A stretch of DNA of 47,200 nt from Methanosarcina sp. (GTDB lineage: Archaea; Halobacteriota; Methanosarcinia; Methanosarcinales; Methanosarcinaceae), in assembly GCF_028693135.1 (NCBI RefSeq), contig NZ_JAQUVZ010000024.1, forward strand, positions 1 to 47,200, given 5' to 3'. A model generated the notes under the pieces. That model was not told the origin of the DNA, did not search any database, and worked only from the letters and a program-made list of their open reading frames with translations. The position numbers and the translations under genes were made by a program. Positions 26,014 through 34,328 of the stretch are shown piece by piece. Position 1 is the first letter of the stretch, and every line of letters begins with the position of its first letter.

Positions 26014-28431
26014 ATGCCTGAAAACAAAAGCAAGTACATCCGCTGGTTTGAAGAGACCACGATCGAGGACGTCCCGCTTGTTGGCGGAAAGAATGCTTCC
26101 CTTGGGGAAATGTACAGGGAACTTACTTCAAAGGGAATCAGGATTCCAAATGGCTTTTCAGTCACCTCTGATGCTTACTGGCACATACTGAAGGCAGCTG
26201 GGATTCTGGAAAAGCTTAAAAAAACAATGGAAGGGCTTGATACTGCGGATGTTGCAGACCTTGCAAAAAGAGGGAAGATTGCAAGAGACCTGATCCTTGG
26301 AGCCGGAATTCCGGATGACCTCTGGGAGGAAATCAAAATTGCATATGACCGCCTCTGCGAGCAATATGGAGAAGATACGGATGTAGCGGTGAGGAGTTCG
26401 GCAACGGCTGAGGACCTACCAACTGCTTCTTTTGCAGGGCAGCAGGAGACTTACCTCAATATCCGGGGCTATCCCGGGCTTCGGGACGCCTGTATACGCT
26501 GTTTTGCTTCTCTCTTTACGGACAGGGCAATTTCCTACCGTGTAACCAACAATTTTGACCACTTCAAGGTAGCCCTTTCCATAGGAATCATGAAAATGGT
26601 AAGGTCGGACCTGGCTTCAAGCGGGGTTATTTTTACTCTCGATACGGAAACGGGTTTTAGAGATGTGGTCTTCATTACCGGGGCATATGGGCTCGGAGAG
26701 AACATTGTGCAGGGGCAGGTCAATCCCGATGAGTTCTACGTCTTCAAGCCGACTTTCAAGGTAGGGTACAAGCCGATAATCCAGAAGAAGATGGGAAGCA
26801 AAGAAATCAAGATGATCTACGGCAGGGGAGATTCCAAAGTGCTCACCCGGAACGTGGAGGTCCCTGAGGCTGAAAGGTTGCGCTTCTGTATTAATGACGA
26901 AGAGGTGCTCAAGCTTGCCGGGTATGCGATCGATATTGAAGACCATTATTCTAACAAGTACAGGGAATCCAGGCCCATGGATATCGAGTGGGCAAAGGAC
27001 GGCATAACAGGAGAACTCTTCATAGTGCAGGCAAGGCCCGAAACCGTCCAGTCCCAAAGAGAAAAGGATGTGCTGGAAACCTATGTCCTTGAAGAGAAAT
27101 CCGAAGTCCTTGCAAAAGGCAGGAGCGTGGGAGACAGGATCGCATCCGGAAAGGTCCGTGTGATCCCTGATGTTTCGTACCTTCCCTCTTTCAAGCCCGG
27201 AGAGGTCCTGATTGCGGACACAACAACTCCTGACTGGGAGCCGGTTATGAAAACCGCAGCCGCTATTGTTACAAACAAAGGGGGACGGACCTGCCATGCG
27301 GCTATTGTCAGCCGGGAACTCGGAATCCCTGCGGTTGTCGGGGCTGGAAATGCAACTGAAATCCTCGAAACCGGCAGGGAAATTACCGTGAGCTGTGCCG
27401 AAGGAGAAGACGGGCTTGTATACGCAGGCATCCTCCCCTTCCATAAAGATACCCTCAGCCTCAAAGACCTGGAACGCCCCAAAACCGAGATTATGATGAA
27501 CCTTGGAAACCCAGACAGCGCTTTTGCTTATTCCATGATTCCTAACGGCGGGATCGGGCTTGCAAGGCTCGAGTTCATTATCACAAGCTATATCAAGGTC
27601 CATCCTATGGCCCTTGTGCACCCGGAAAAGGTCAAAGACCCGGAAGAGCTTCGGGAGATCGAAAAACTGACACGGGGATATGAGAAAAAGGAAGATTATT
27701 TTGTCGAGCAGCTTGCCAGAGGCGTCGGGTTGATTACTGCAGCTTTTTACCCGAAGCCTGTTGTGGTCAGGATGAGCGACTTCAAGACCAACGAATATGC
27801 AAGCCTTGTTGGGGGCAGCTATTTTGAAATGGACGAAAATAATCCCATGCTAGGGTTCAGGGGGGCTTCCCGTTACTTTGATGAACGCTACAGGGAAGGG
27901 TTTGCCCTTGAGTGCAGGGCTATGAAAAAGGTCAGGAATGAAATGGGGCTTACGAACCTTATTCTTATGATCCCCTTCTGCCGGACCATTGGGGAAGCGA
28001 AAAAAGTCATTGCCGAGATGGAGAAAAACGGGCTTAAACGCGGAGAAAACGGGCTTCAAGTCTATGTTATGTGCGAAATTCCCAATAACGTCCTGCTTGT
28101 CGACGAGTTCAGCAAATTCTTTGACGGCTTCTCTATAGGCTCAAACGACCTGACCCAGCTGACCCTCGGGGTTGACCGCGACTCCGAATTGCTTGCCGCG
28201 GAATTCGATGAGCGGGATCCGGGGGTTATGAAAATAATGTCAATGGCAGTGCAGGGAGCAAAACGCAACGGAAGGCATAGCGGGATCTGCGGGCAGGCTC
28301 CGAGTGATTTTCCTGAAATTGCAGAATTCCTGGTAAAAGAGGGAATCGATTCTATTTCCCTTAATCCGGACTCTGTTATGAAAATTACCCTTAAGGTTCT
28401 CGAAACTGAAAAGGAGCTCGGAAGGCACTGA
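26014..28431 (+). CDS. ppsA: phosphoenolpyruvate synthase
   Basis: The protein has 805 residues from ATG 26014, which follows GGGGA; the open frame 60 bases upstream has no start signal. The N-terminal ATP-grasp domain starts WFEETTIEDVPLVGGKNASLGEM and includes VAVRSSATAEDLPTASFAGQQET. The swivelling domain carries the phospho-histidine H428 in GGRTCHAAIVSRELGIPAVVG. The C-terminal TIM barrel carries SNDLTQLTLGVDRD and the active cysteine near 759 in GICGQAP. It converts pyruvate, ATP and water to PEP, AMP and phosphate, the entry to gluconeogenesis from acetyl-CoA in methanogens. PPDK is less likely because length and the C-terminus match PpsA. The gene is monocistronic. Confidence 0.93.
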   Translation: MPENKSKYIRWFEETTIEDVPLVGGKNASLGEMYRELTSKGIRIPNGFSVTSDAYWHILKAAGILEKLKKTMEGLDTADVADLAKRGKIARDLILGAGIPDDLWEEIKIAYDRLCEQYGEDTDVAVRSSATAEDLPTASFAGQQETYLNIRGYPGLRDACIRCFASLFTDRAISYRVTNNFDHFKVALSIGIMKMVRSDLASSGVIFTLDTETGFRDVVFITGAYGLGENIVQGQVNPDEFYVFKPTFKVGYKPIIQKKMGSKEIKMIYGRGDSKVLTRNVEVPEAERLRFCINDEEVLKLAGYAIDIEDHYSNKYRESRPMDIEWAKDGITGELFIVQARPETVQSQREKDVLETYVLEEKSEVLAKGRSVGDRIASGKVRVIPDVSYLPSFKPGEVLIADTTTPDWEPVMKTAAAIVTNKGGRTCHAAIVSRELGIPAVVGAGNATEILETGREITVSCAEGEDGLVYAGILPFHKDTLSLKDLERPKTEIMMNLGNPDSAFAYSMIPNGGIGLARLEFIITSYIKVHPMALVHPEKVKDPEELREIEKLTRGYEKKEDYFVEQLARGVGLITAAFYPKPVVVRMSDFKTNEYASLVGGSYFEMDENNPMLGFRGASRYFDERYREGFALECRAMKKVRNEMGLTNLILMIPFCRTIGEAKKVIAEMEKNGLKRGENGLQVYVMCEIPNNVLLVDEFSKFFDGFSIGSNDLTQLTLGVDRDSELLAAEFDERDPGVMKIMSMAVQGAKRNGRHSGICGQAPSDFPEIAEFLVKEGIDSISLNPDSVMKITLKVLETEKELGRH

Positions 28432-28523
28432 AAAACTACCCGAGAACCTTTTGACTTATTTTTTATGAGGTTGCCAAATTTTCAGCCGATGATTGTCAGC
28501 GACCGTTTATCAGCAGTTGTCTA

Positions 28524-28603
28524 TCAATGGCTGTCTATCAATGGCAATTGTTGTAGTTCAATGGCTGTCTATTAATGGCAATTGTTGTAGTTCAATGGCT
28601 GTA
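28524..28603. repeat. 34-bp tandem repeat, 2.3 copies
   Basis: Two units of 34 bases (28524-28557 and 28558-28591, one mismatch) start TCAATGGCTGTCTAT and end GTTGTAGT; a partial third copy follows. Each contains the palindrome CAATTG and two copies of TCAATGGC or TTAATGGC. It lies between ppsA and the first zinc-ribbon gene. Confidence 0.85.
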
Positions 28604-28719
28604 TACATTTACAGGATAGCCTATACCTGTACCACAAATACCGCAATAGAGGGAAATATATATACGTGATGCAGTAAGTATACATATTGGGTATGAAACA
28701 TAAAAGGAAGCAATTAATT

Positions 28720-28914
28720 ATGCAAAAAATAACCAAAACACAAATTATTGGGGATAAAAAAGAGCCGGAACATATGCTTTATTTGAAAAGATGTCCGGAG
28801 TGCCATTCTAAACTTGAAAACGATCTTTTCATAGGATTTCAATATTGCACTGTATGTGGGTACTGGACAAGAACAGAAACTGCAAGACTTGAACCGCTAA
28901 TGATTATGGAGTGA
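28720..28914 (+). CDS. small zinc-ribbon protein
   Basis: The chosen start, ATG 28720, follows AAGGAAG by about eight bases and gives 64 residues; ATG 28693 would add nine, Lys-rich residues. The core is CPECHSKLENDLFIGFQYCTVCG, a CxxC-x14-CxxC zinc ribbon. It ends in TRTETARLEPLMIME. It lies nine bases upstream of a second, similar small protein, so the two form a likely operon. Tiny zinc ribbons of this type are frequent in Methanosarcina and might bind nucleic acid or partner proteins. No specific role is known to me. Confidence 0.7.
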   Translation: MQKITKTQIIGDKKEPEHMLYLKRCPECHSKLENDLFIGFQYCTVCGYWTRTETARLEPLMIME

Positions 28915-28922
28915 ATAGATAT

Positions 28923-29087
28923 ATGTTTGATTATCCATCAAAGTGTGCTAGGTGCGGCACACCTCTTAAAAAACAGGTAATTGGTTCGAATAACTTTTAC
29001 TACTGCAGAAAATGCGGGTGTATGTCCTCAGTTACATCAGTCAGTGCAACCACTCAATCCGCAGCCCAGGAGACGGCTAACATTTAA
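28923..29087 (+). CDS. small zinc-ribbon protein (54 aa)
   Basis: The 54-residue ORF begins MFDYPSKCARCGTPLKKQVI and contains CARC-x16-CRKC with a further Cys, another zinc ribbon. A Ser/Thr/Ala-rich tail follows (SSVTSVSATTQSAAQETANI). GGAG lies about a dozen bases upstream, at the stop codon of the preceding zinc-ribbon gene. Size, spacing and motif suggest the two arose by duplication or act together. The frame is clean and too short for a usual length cutoff. Confidence 0.65.
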   Translation: MFDYPSKCARCGTPLKKQVIGSNNFYYCRKCGCMSSVTSVSATTQSAAQETANI

Positions 29088-29240
29088 AAACGATATTAAG
29101 CAGATAACTTATTTTCAAGGTTAAAATGATATTAACCATCCCTGAAGCCAATATACTATCGAGATGGTTAATATCTGAACTGCGAATCTTAAAACATGTC
29201 TCAAGCAAACCTGGCCCTGACCAATTAACGATGTCAACTA

Positions 29241-29614
29241 CCCCTGAGCTAAAGACTCAGGGGCTTGTCTAACAAGCCCTGATTGACCAGATCACCGATT
29301 AAGAGCTTTGGAAAATCGGTAAACGATAGGAAAGAATACATAGTTACCCTTGAATGTCGCCTCAGTTTAAGGCTCTAAGGATGCCGGTTAAACAGTCCTG
29401 AGAGGTAGGGACAGTGCTTGCATCGTTAAACCTTTCCATATCAGATCGAGAGGAGGACGGATTCCGGAATTGACTCCACAATTCGGATACGCATTACCCT
29501 ACGTATGTAGGTGGAGGGTGATTTATTCGCCCTCATTACATTAATAAAAAACGAATTCAACAGAGCAGGACGGAGAAGTTTACGCATTCCTCCCCTGAGC
29601 TAAAGACTCAGGGG
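29241..29614 (+). mobile_element. transposase-less structured element with IS200/IS605-like hairpin ends
   Basis: The same 23-base hairpin (CCCCTGAG, loop CTAAAGA, CTCAGGGG) stands at both ends, 29241-29263 and 29592-29614, in direct orientation. Next to the left copy GGGCTTGT/ACAAGCCC (29261-29279) overlaps and competes with it. The interior folds into many hairpins: ACCGAT/ATCGGT (29294-29320), GAATTG/CAATTC (29467-29484), CCTAC/GTAGG (29498-29511) and GAGGGTGA/TCGCCCTC (29514-29534). There is no ORF. Direct hairpins at both ends suit a non-autonomous IS200/IS605 element (PATE-like). The structured interior may be a relic of the omega RNA made at TnpB element ends; this is inference. Confidence 0.6.
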
Positions 29615-30023
29615 TTTCCTGCTGAGAATTTATGAATTTTGGGCCAGGTAACTGTTTTGGGATTATTTTTTATTTTTTATTTTTCCGGGAACTTCCGGGT
29701 TTGGTGTTCTTTGATTACCCGGTTGATATTATTTAGAATATCCGAACTGGAATCGTTTGTTTTTTCTTATGCGCCTTATGGAGCTGAAACCTTCTCTTTT
29801 GCCCCAGTAGGGCTCTTCGTTGTTTTGTGTGGATATCCTCATAAAAACCAGCGCGGTCTTGAAGTGAAAATTATCTTATCCATATAGAATGACGAAGAAC
29901 CAAAAAGTAGCAGGTTAATTCATGCTGGTATTCAAAGAGAAACTGAATGCAGAATTGTCTCCCTTTTCCAAAAAATACCCCCCATGATCCCGAAACCACA
30001 TTTTAATCCACTTTTCATAGGGA

Positions 30024-30318
30024 GCCTCCGCCAGCTTGTCTGGCGGCCCTGCAAAAAAAGCAGAAAAAAGCAGAAAGTCATCAGTTTCCCTGATCACTTT
30101 AATAGGTTAGTTTCTTAAAGGGGTCATCAGTCGTTTTTGCTTGTTACTTTAATCACTTTTTCTTTTTTCTTATTTTTTGCAAGGCCGCTCTCCTGCGTCG
30201 AGCGTGACAAGAACGACCCTGTATAGCTAATAATGTTGTACGGGTCAGATACATCTATAAAGTAGTCCTCTTGAGCGCAGCGAAAAGGACCGCGTACTCC
30301 CGAGGCGCAATTCGGGTG
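30024..30318 (-). repeat. dispersed composite non-coding element, copy B
   Basis: Read on the minus strand this repeats copy A (10065-10507) block by block. ACCCGAATTGCGCCTCGGGA and the GCGGTCC...AAGAGGAC hairpin come first (about 30318-30262). Then come the CACGCTCGACGCAGGAGAGCGG block (about 30207-30184), AAGAAACTAAC (about 30118-30108), and a T-rich tract with GCAGGGCCGCCAGACAAGC and the CCGCCAG/CTGGCGG hairpin (about 30052-30024). Copy B lacks the triplicated 12-mer and about 100 bases of spacer. Copies A and B are inverted with respect to each other, 20 kb apart. Confidence 0.85.
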
Positions 30319-30445
30319 GTAGAGCAAATGACGTTGTACGGGTCAGAGTTCTAAATTTCGAGTCGGCATTTTTTTCTTTTTATTCGAAAATCTCAACCTT
30401 TTAATGGCGGATGACCGGATTAATTGGTTAGTATTATTCATAAAT

Positions 30446-30586
30446 GGCCTCAAATGCATATTTCGTTCTTTATTTTCACGCGCCACACTCCGTTTTAACC
30501 CGCCTGCGTACAGTAGATAAAAATGAAATCATTAGCCGCGCTGGGAGGTCTGACCCAGGATATCAATCAGGTAGCTGGGGACAACA
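30446..30586 (+). repeat. dispersed structured element, copy D
   Basis: Partner of copy C (12806-12955), same strand. It retains the alternative hairpins: CTGGG (30541-30545) with CCCAG (30554-30558), or CCCAG with CTGGGG (30575-30580). It lies about 225 bases upstream of the AlbA_2 gene, as copy C lies about 265 bases upstream of the endonuclease gene. Confidence 0.8.
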
Positions 30587-30811
30587 ATTTTACTTTTGAT
30601 TCTACTTTTTATTTTGTAACTTTTCTTTCCTGTTTTTCTGGTTTCCTGTTTTTCTGGTTTCCAACAGAAAAATAAAATTTTAAGTAACTTGGAAAGAAAA
30701 AGGTATATGAGTTCTAGAATCCAATAAGCAACATTAACCTCAACAATTGCATAAACCTGAAAACAGCTTTAAAACAGCTTTAATAATAGAAACTCCCTCT
30801 GTTTGATCCGC

Positions 30812-32083
30812 ATGGTCGAAAAAGAAATAGATTCATTATGCAGTCAGTACGGCCTTAAACCGACAAGCCTCTCTGACCTTATGCTAAAGGCCAATTCTCC
30901 TGACCCGAGCCGGGAGTACGGCTTTAACGAAGAAGAAAACTCTCTCTATCTCCCCCTTTATGAAGAACTGAATGCCTTCAATTCTCTTTCCGAGACAGGA
31001 AGCGATTTTCTGGCTTACATTCAGCTTGTTCTTGATCCTGATAAGGCAAGTTCGGAATACCTTGCGGACTTTTTCAACAATCCTCTCGGGTTGAAGATCC
31101 GGAAGGCCTGGGGGACGAGGGGCTTTATCCTGAGACCTGAAACCCGGGAACCTGAAGAACCGGCTACGTCACTCTCGGAGGTTTCTGCCCTGAATGACGC
31201 TGCAGAAGATGCTTCTTTTTCAGGAGAATCCGGATATTCCGAAATTATCTCCCCCCTGGCAGCAAATGAAATCACATTTGCAGGCAAAGCTTCGGTTGAG
31301 AATATGTGTACGGAAACAGGGGAGAGCACTTCTGTATTTTCAGGCGCGGCTGTTCCTCTTCTTCCCGAAATTTCATCTTTACCAGATGTGGATCTTGATT
31401 CTCTTACACATAGCAAACTCTATCTCCCTGACCTGCAGGTCCAGCTTGAGGTCCTTAAAATCAAAGATCTCACAAAGGAACTTATTTCTCAGCTAAGCGT
31501 GTTCGAGTGCAGGCTTTCAACCTATCCCAAGAGTATAACCCATATCCGCAAGAAGCTCGAACTTATCCGGGAGGCGGTGAAGCTTGCAAATGATTCCGAC
31601 TACATTCTGGAGCTAATCAGGCGGGGGGAGAGCAAGAAACTTGAGTTCAAGTCCACGTTGCGAATGAACCTTATTACCGAAAAGCCTGACTGGAATATCG
31701 AACATGCAGTCCTGAAGACGATAATCGCTTACCTGAACACCGACGGCGGCATTCTTCTTGTTGGCGTCTCCAACAGCGGGGAGGTTATGGGAATCAAAAA
31801 CGACGGCTTTCCGAACGAGGATAAGTTCCTCCTGCATTTCAAACAGCTCATAAAGCAGCATATAGGCCTTAACTATGCCCCCATGATAGAGTACGCCCTT
31901 GTGCCAGTAAGCGGTAAAAAAGTCCTGGAAATCGACTGTAGAAAAAGTGATAAGGCCGTTTTCCTCAACCCGGATAAAGATGACGAAGAGTTCTATATCC
32001 GCATAGGTCCCTCAAGCGAAAGGCTCACAGGCAGTAAACTGATCGAGTACGTGAATCGGCAGTATAACGGAAAACCGGATTAA
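30812..32083 (+). CDS. AlbA_2 (Schlafen-type) domain protein
   Basis: The protein has 423 residues from ATG 30812. The first 210 residues are acidic and of no known fold (with Ser-rich patches), followed by a helical stretch (about 215-270). Residues about 272-420 form an AlbA_2 domain: RRGESKKLEFKSTL (the E-K-x-E-F-K-x-S motif), IAYLNTDGGILLVGVSNSGEVMGI, then YIRIGPSSERL. AlbA_2/Schlafen domains bind nucleic acid and occur in transcription regulators and in nuclease-like proteins of defence systems. No helicase or HTH follows here, which is the usual partner. It is monocistronic, with the structured repeat D upstream and a 13-bp repeat array directly downstream. Confidence 0.82.
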   Translation: MVEKEIDSLCSQYGLKPTSLSDLMLKANSPDPSREYGFNEEENSLYLPLYEELNAFNSLSETGSDFLAYIQLVLDPDKASSEYLADFFNNPLGLKIRKAWGTRGFILRPETREPEEPATSLSEVSALNDAAEDASFSGESGYSEIISPLAANEITFAGKASVENMCTETGESTSVFSGAAVPLLPEISSLPDVDLDSLTHSKLYLPDLQVQLEVLKIKDLTKELISQLSVFECRLSTYPKSITHIRKKLELIREAVKLANDSDYILELIRRGESKKLEFKSTLRMNLITEKPDWNIEHAVLKTIIAYLNTDGGILLVGVSNSGEVMGIKNDGFPNEDKFLLHFKQLIKQHIGLNYAPMIEYALVPVSGKKVLEIDCRKSDKAVFLNPDKDDEEFYIRIGPSSERLTGSKLIEYVNRQYNGKPD

Positions 32084-32093
32084 CCATACCTGC

Positions 32094-32180
32094 ATGATAA
32101 CCCGGCGATAACCCGACATGATAACCCGGCATGATAACCCGGCATGATAACCCGGCATGATAACCCGGCATGATAACCCT
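32094..32180. repeat. 13-bp tandem repeat ATGATAACCCGGC
   Basis: Five exact copies of ATGATAACCCGGC (32094-32106 and four from 32118 to 32169), one shortened variant (32107-32117) and a partial last copy occur just after the AlbA_2 stop codon. Each contains an ATG and a stop in series (ATGATAA), so it cannot be coding in that frame. It lies 3' of both convergent genes. Confidence 0.9.
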
Positions 32181-32235
32181 TTATGTTTTAGAATTTTGAA
32201 GGTTCAAGAGTTTTGAACTCTCAAACCTGAAGATT

Positions 32236-32874
32236 TCAAATTACCAGCCCGAATATGTTTATTATTCCCGTGGCAGTCAGGTCCACTGCAAGAGCCGCGA
32301 GCAAAAGCCCCATAAGCCTTGTAAAGACAAGCATTCCGTTATATCCTATGAACTTGTGGATCCTCCTTGAGAAGAGGAAGACGAACAGGCAGATTATGAA
32401 TGTAAATATAATCGATATGAGAACGATTGCTTTTTGTGGAACGCCATCCGCCATTCCCATAAGGACAATTACTGTGCTGATCGTACCCGGACCTGTCAGA
32501 AGCGGAAGGGCGATCGGAAAGACCCATATATCTTCCCGTTCCTGGGACTGAGTAATTTCTTCTTCAGTAATGCTCTCCCTTGAAACCTTTGCATGCATCA
32601 TGTCAAATGCGATACTGAAAAGCAGGAGTCCTCCCGCAACACGAAGCGAGTCCACACTGATGCTGAATATATTAAGTATCATGCTTCCGGTAATTGCAAA
32701 AAATAGGGCGATTACGCATGCAAGTATCACTGCTTTTTTTGCGACGTCATTTTTGTCCTTGCGGGTCATCTGGCTTGTCAGGGAGATAAAAGTTACAACT
32801 CCACCGATAGGGCTTACAATCACAAAAATTGATGAGAATACATAGATGAAAAACCCGAGGTTTTCGTTTACCAT
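32236..32874 (-). CDS. MarC family integral membrane protein
   Basis: The 212-residue protein has six hydrophobic helices. It shows the MarC/UPF0056 pattern IFVIVSPIGGVVTFISLT near the N-terminus, LRVAGGLLLFSIAFDMMHA in the middle, and FPIALPLLTGPGTISTVIVL followed by GYNGMLVFTRLMGLLLAALAVDLTATGI. CAGGAGAT lies a few bases before the ATG. MarC was once linked to multiple antibiotic resistance in E. coli, but that role was not confirmed, and the substrate is unknown. The gene is convergent with the AlbA_2 gene across a tandem repeat. Confidence 0.92.
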   Translation of the reverse strand: MVNENLGFFIYVFSSIFVIVSPIGGVVTFISLTSQMTRKDKNDVAKKAVILACVIALFFAITGSMILNIFSISVDSLRVAGGLLLFSIAFDMMHAKVSRESITEEEITQSQEREDIWVFPIALPLLTGPGTISTVIVLMGMADGVPQKAIVLISIIFTFIICLFVFLFSRRIHKFIGYNGMLVFTRLMGLLLAALAVDLTATGIINIFGLVI

Positions 32875-33210
32875 TTTTTTATCTCCTGCCCCTTTACAGA
32901 TCTCCAGGTTTTATATATAATTTGGTTATTTTTATAATAGTTGCCTTTGAATTTTGCCAGGTTTTTTATATTCGGTTTCTTTAAAATTGAAATATAACAG
33001 TTAAAACAATATAATCTGGATACTCTGAATTTAAAGTTTTCCAGTAAGTCTTATTTCACGATACTTTGATGAGGAAGTAAGAAGATAACAATCTATCTAT
33101 CAGGAGACTATCAGGAGACGGCTCTATATTAAGGGATAAATCTTTGATGCTGTTTGTAAACAATAGTAAATAACAGTTCACGAGCTATATAAGCAACGGC
33201 AGTGGTTCTG
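32875..33210. other. divergent promoter region
   Basis: About 335 AT-rich bases between marC (minus) and the RelBE-type pair (plus). Forward TATATATAATTTGG (about 32913) reads as a TATA-like element for marC. No structured repeat or gene was found. Confidence 0.45.
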
Positions 33211-33411
33211 ATGACCGGAGAAAAAATAGATAAAAAAATCTTTGAAGATCTCAATTTCATAAAGAAACAGCTTGCAGAAATTAAGGAACATATGGTGGAT
33301 ATAGATGTCCTGCTCACCGCAGAAGAAAAAGAGCTTGTTTTCAGAAGTTTTGAAAATGAGGCCAGAGAAAAGCTTGTACCGTTAAAGAAGCTTGAAGAAA
33401 TGAGGCTTTGA
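33211..33411 (+). CDS. RelB-like antitoxin of a type II toxin-antitoxin pair
   Basis: From ATG 33211 the protein has 66 residues; a GTG at 33202 would add three. It is acidic and helical (MTGEKIDKKIFEDLNFIKKQ), with a C-terminal EKELVFRSFENEAREKLVPLKKLEEMRL arm. Antitoxins of this type wrap around the toxin through the C-terminal half; the N-terminal half has the heptads of an oligomerisation helix. The toxin gene starts one base after its stop codon, so translation is coupled. The pair is typical of methanogen RelBE/ParE modules. Identity as an antitoxin rests mainly on context. Confidence 0.75.
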   Translation: MTGEKIDKKIFEDLNFIKKQLAEIKEHMVDIDVLLTAEEKELVFRSFENEAREKLVPLKKLEEMRL

Positions 33412-33412
33412 A

Positions 33413-33670
33413 ATGTTCGAAGTTTTTTTTGATATCCCTGCACAGGATTTTATGATGAAGGCAGATGAGAATACGCACTCGAGGGCCAGGGAAATCCTTG
33501 AAGAGCTTGCTTTTGATCCCGTTCCACTGGGCGCAAAAAGAATTATCGAAAGCCAGGAAAAAGTATTCCGGTATCGCTCCAGGCATTTAAGGTTGCTTTA
33601 TAGAGTAGATTACGAAAAACTGACCCTTGTAGTAATTACAATAGAACCCCTGAGCCGCATGTACCGTTGA
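33413..33670 (+). CDS. RelE/ParE superfamily toxin
   Basis: The 85-residue protein has the RelE fold pattern: MFEVFFDIPAQDFMMKAD, AREILEELAFDPVPLGAKRI, EKVFRYRSRHLRLLYRVDYEKLTLVVITIEPLSRMYR. The central RYRSRHLRLLYRVD strand pair with basic residues and the C-terminal Arg-Met-Tyr-Arg end match RelE-type mRNA interferases, which cut mRNA in the ribosome. Only one base separates it from the antitoxin gene. ParE-type gyrase inhibitors have the same fold, but the short C-terminus and strand pattern favour RelE. Confidence 0.85.
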   Translation: MFEVFFDIPAQDFMMKADENTHSRAREILEELAFDPVPLGAKRIIESQEKVFRYRSRHLRLLYRVDYEKLTLVVITIEPLSRMYR

Positions 33671-33889
33671 ATTGATGGTAAGGGTTTTTACTGGAAATTA
33701 TATTTCTATCTTCTTTTTTATACACTGCGGACTTTTCTGGCTTTACTGGTTTTTTTGGTTTTACTGGTTTTCTCTGTTGATGCTTTCCTGTAGCCTGATC
33801 CCTGAAAAAGCCCGCCTGTTCCAGCCATCTAACAGAATAAGCCTTTATAGGATGAGAACTAATTCAAATATTTGATTATGTTGCCCTGA

Positions 33890-34159
33890 ATGGGGCGTAT
33901 TACATTGTTAAATAGTAAATCTCTGGCAAAAGTTCTCGGTCTTATATACCTGATTCTTGCGCTTATCTTTTCACCGTTTATTCTTCTTATGATGAGCGCA
34001 GAGGGAGCTCTTGGCCTTACTGAAAGTATAATTATAATAATAGTTGTTATTCTCTTTTACGGAATTGCGGGAGCAATAGGTGGATTCCTTATTGGCGTTA
34101 TTTATAATTTTGTCGCAAAGAAAGTTGGGGGCATCGAAATGGAAATTGAAACTGCCTGA
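33890..34159 (+). CDS. small two-helix membrane protein
   Basis: The 89-residue protein has two hydrophobic segments (about 14-35 and 45-76, the second broken by glycines: GIAGAIGGFLIGVIYNFVAKKVGG) and a short acidic C-terminus. A GFLIGVIYNFVAKKVGGIE end is seen in the DUF3566-like small membrane proteins of methanogens; I am not sure of the family. The start codon context (CTGAATGGGGCG) has no ribosome binding site, so the true start may be downstream. The gene is monocistronic and 218 bases after the toxin gene. Confidence 0.6.
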   Translation: MGRITLLNSKSLAKVLGLIYLILALIFSPFILLMMSAEGALGLTESIIIIIVVILFYGIAGAIGGFLIGVIYNFVAKKVGGIEMEIETA

Positions 34160-34328
34160 GTAAGAGTTTTCAAACTGGCTTGAAAGCCATATCTTTCTAT
34201 TATTTTTTCCTTAAGGAATGATAAAAATATAACTTCTAAATTTCAGTTTGGGAATTGATCTATAGTTCCATTTCCCCCAATAACCATTCTTGGCAACAAA
34301 ACCCCTCGATATTATATTTGAATCATTC

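Larger units (their letters stand above)
29088..30811. other. 1.7-kb gene-free region packed with structured repeats
   Basis: No credible CDS exists here. The region carries three separate elements: a transposase-less element with hairpin ends (29241-29614), composite element copy B (30024-30318, minus orientation) and structured element copy D (30446-30586). A 14-base direct repeat TTGTACGGGTCAGA occurs at 30236 and 30334. Between 29640 and 29990 I see nothing, apart from an ORF of 82 codons with unusual composition that I reject. Confidence 0.6.

Noticed and set aside
26617-27621. 334-codon minus-strand ORF
   Set aside because: It lies wholly inside ppsA, antisense, and has no family features; length comes from codon bias of ppsA.
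29639-29887. 82-codon plus-strand ORF
   Set aside because: Phe-rich sequence without a start signal in a repeat-filled non-coding region.
33672-33875. 67-codon plus-strand ORF rich in Phe and Trp
   Set aside because: Repetitive TTTTGGTTTTACTGG sequence with no ribosome binding site; likely non-coding.
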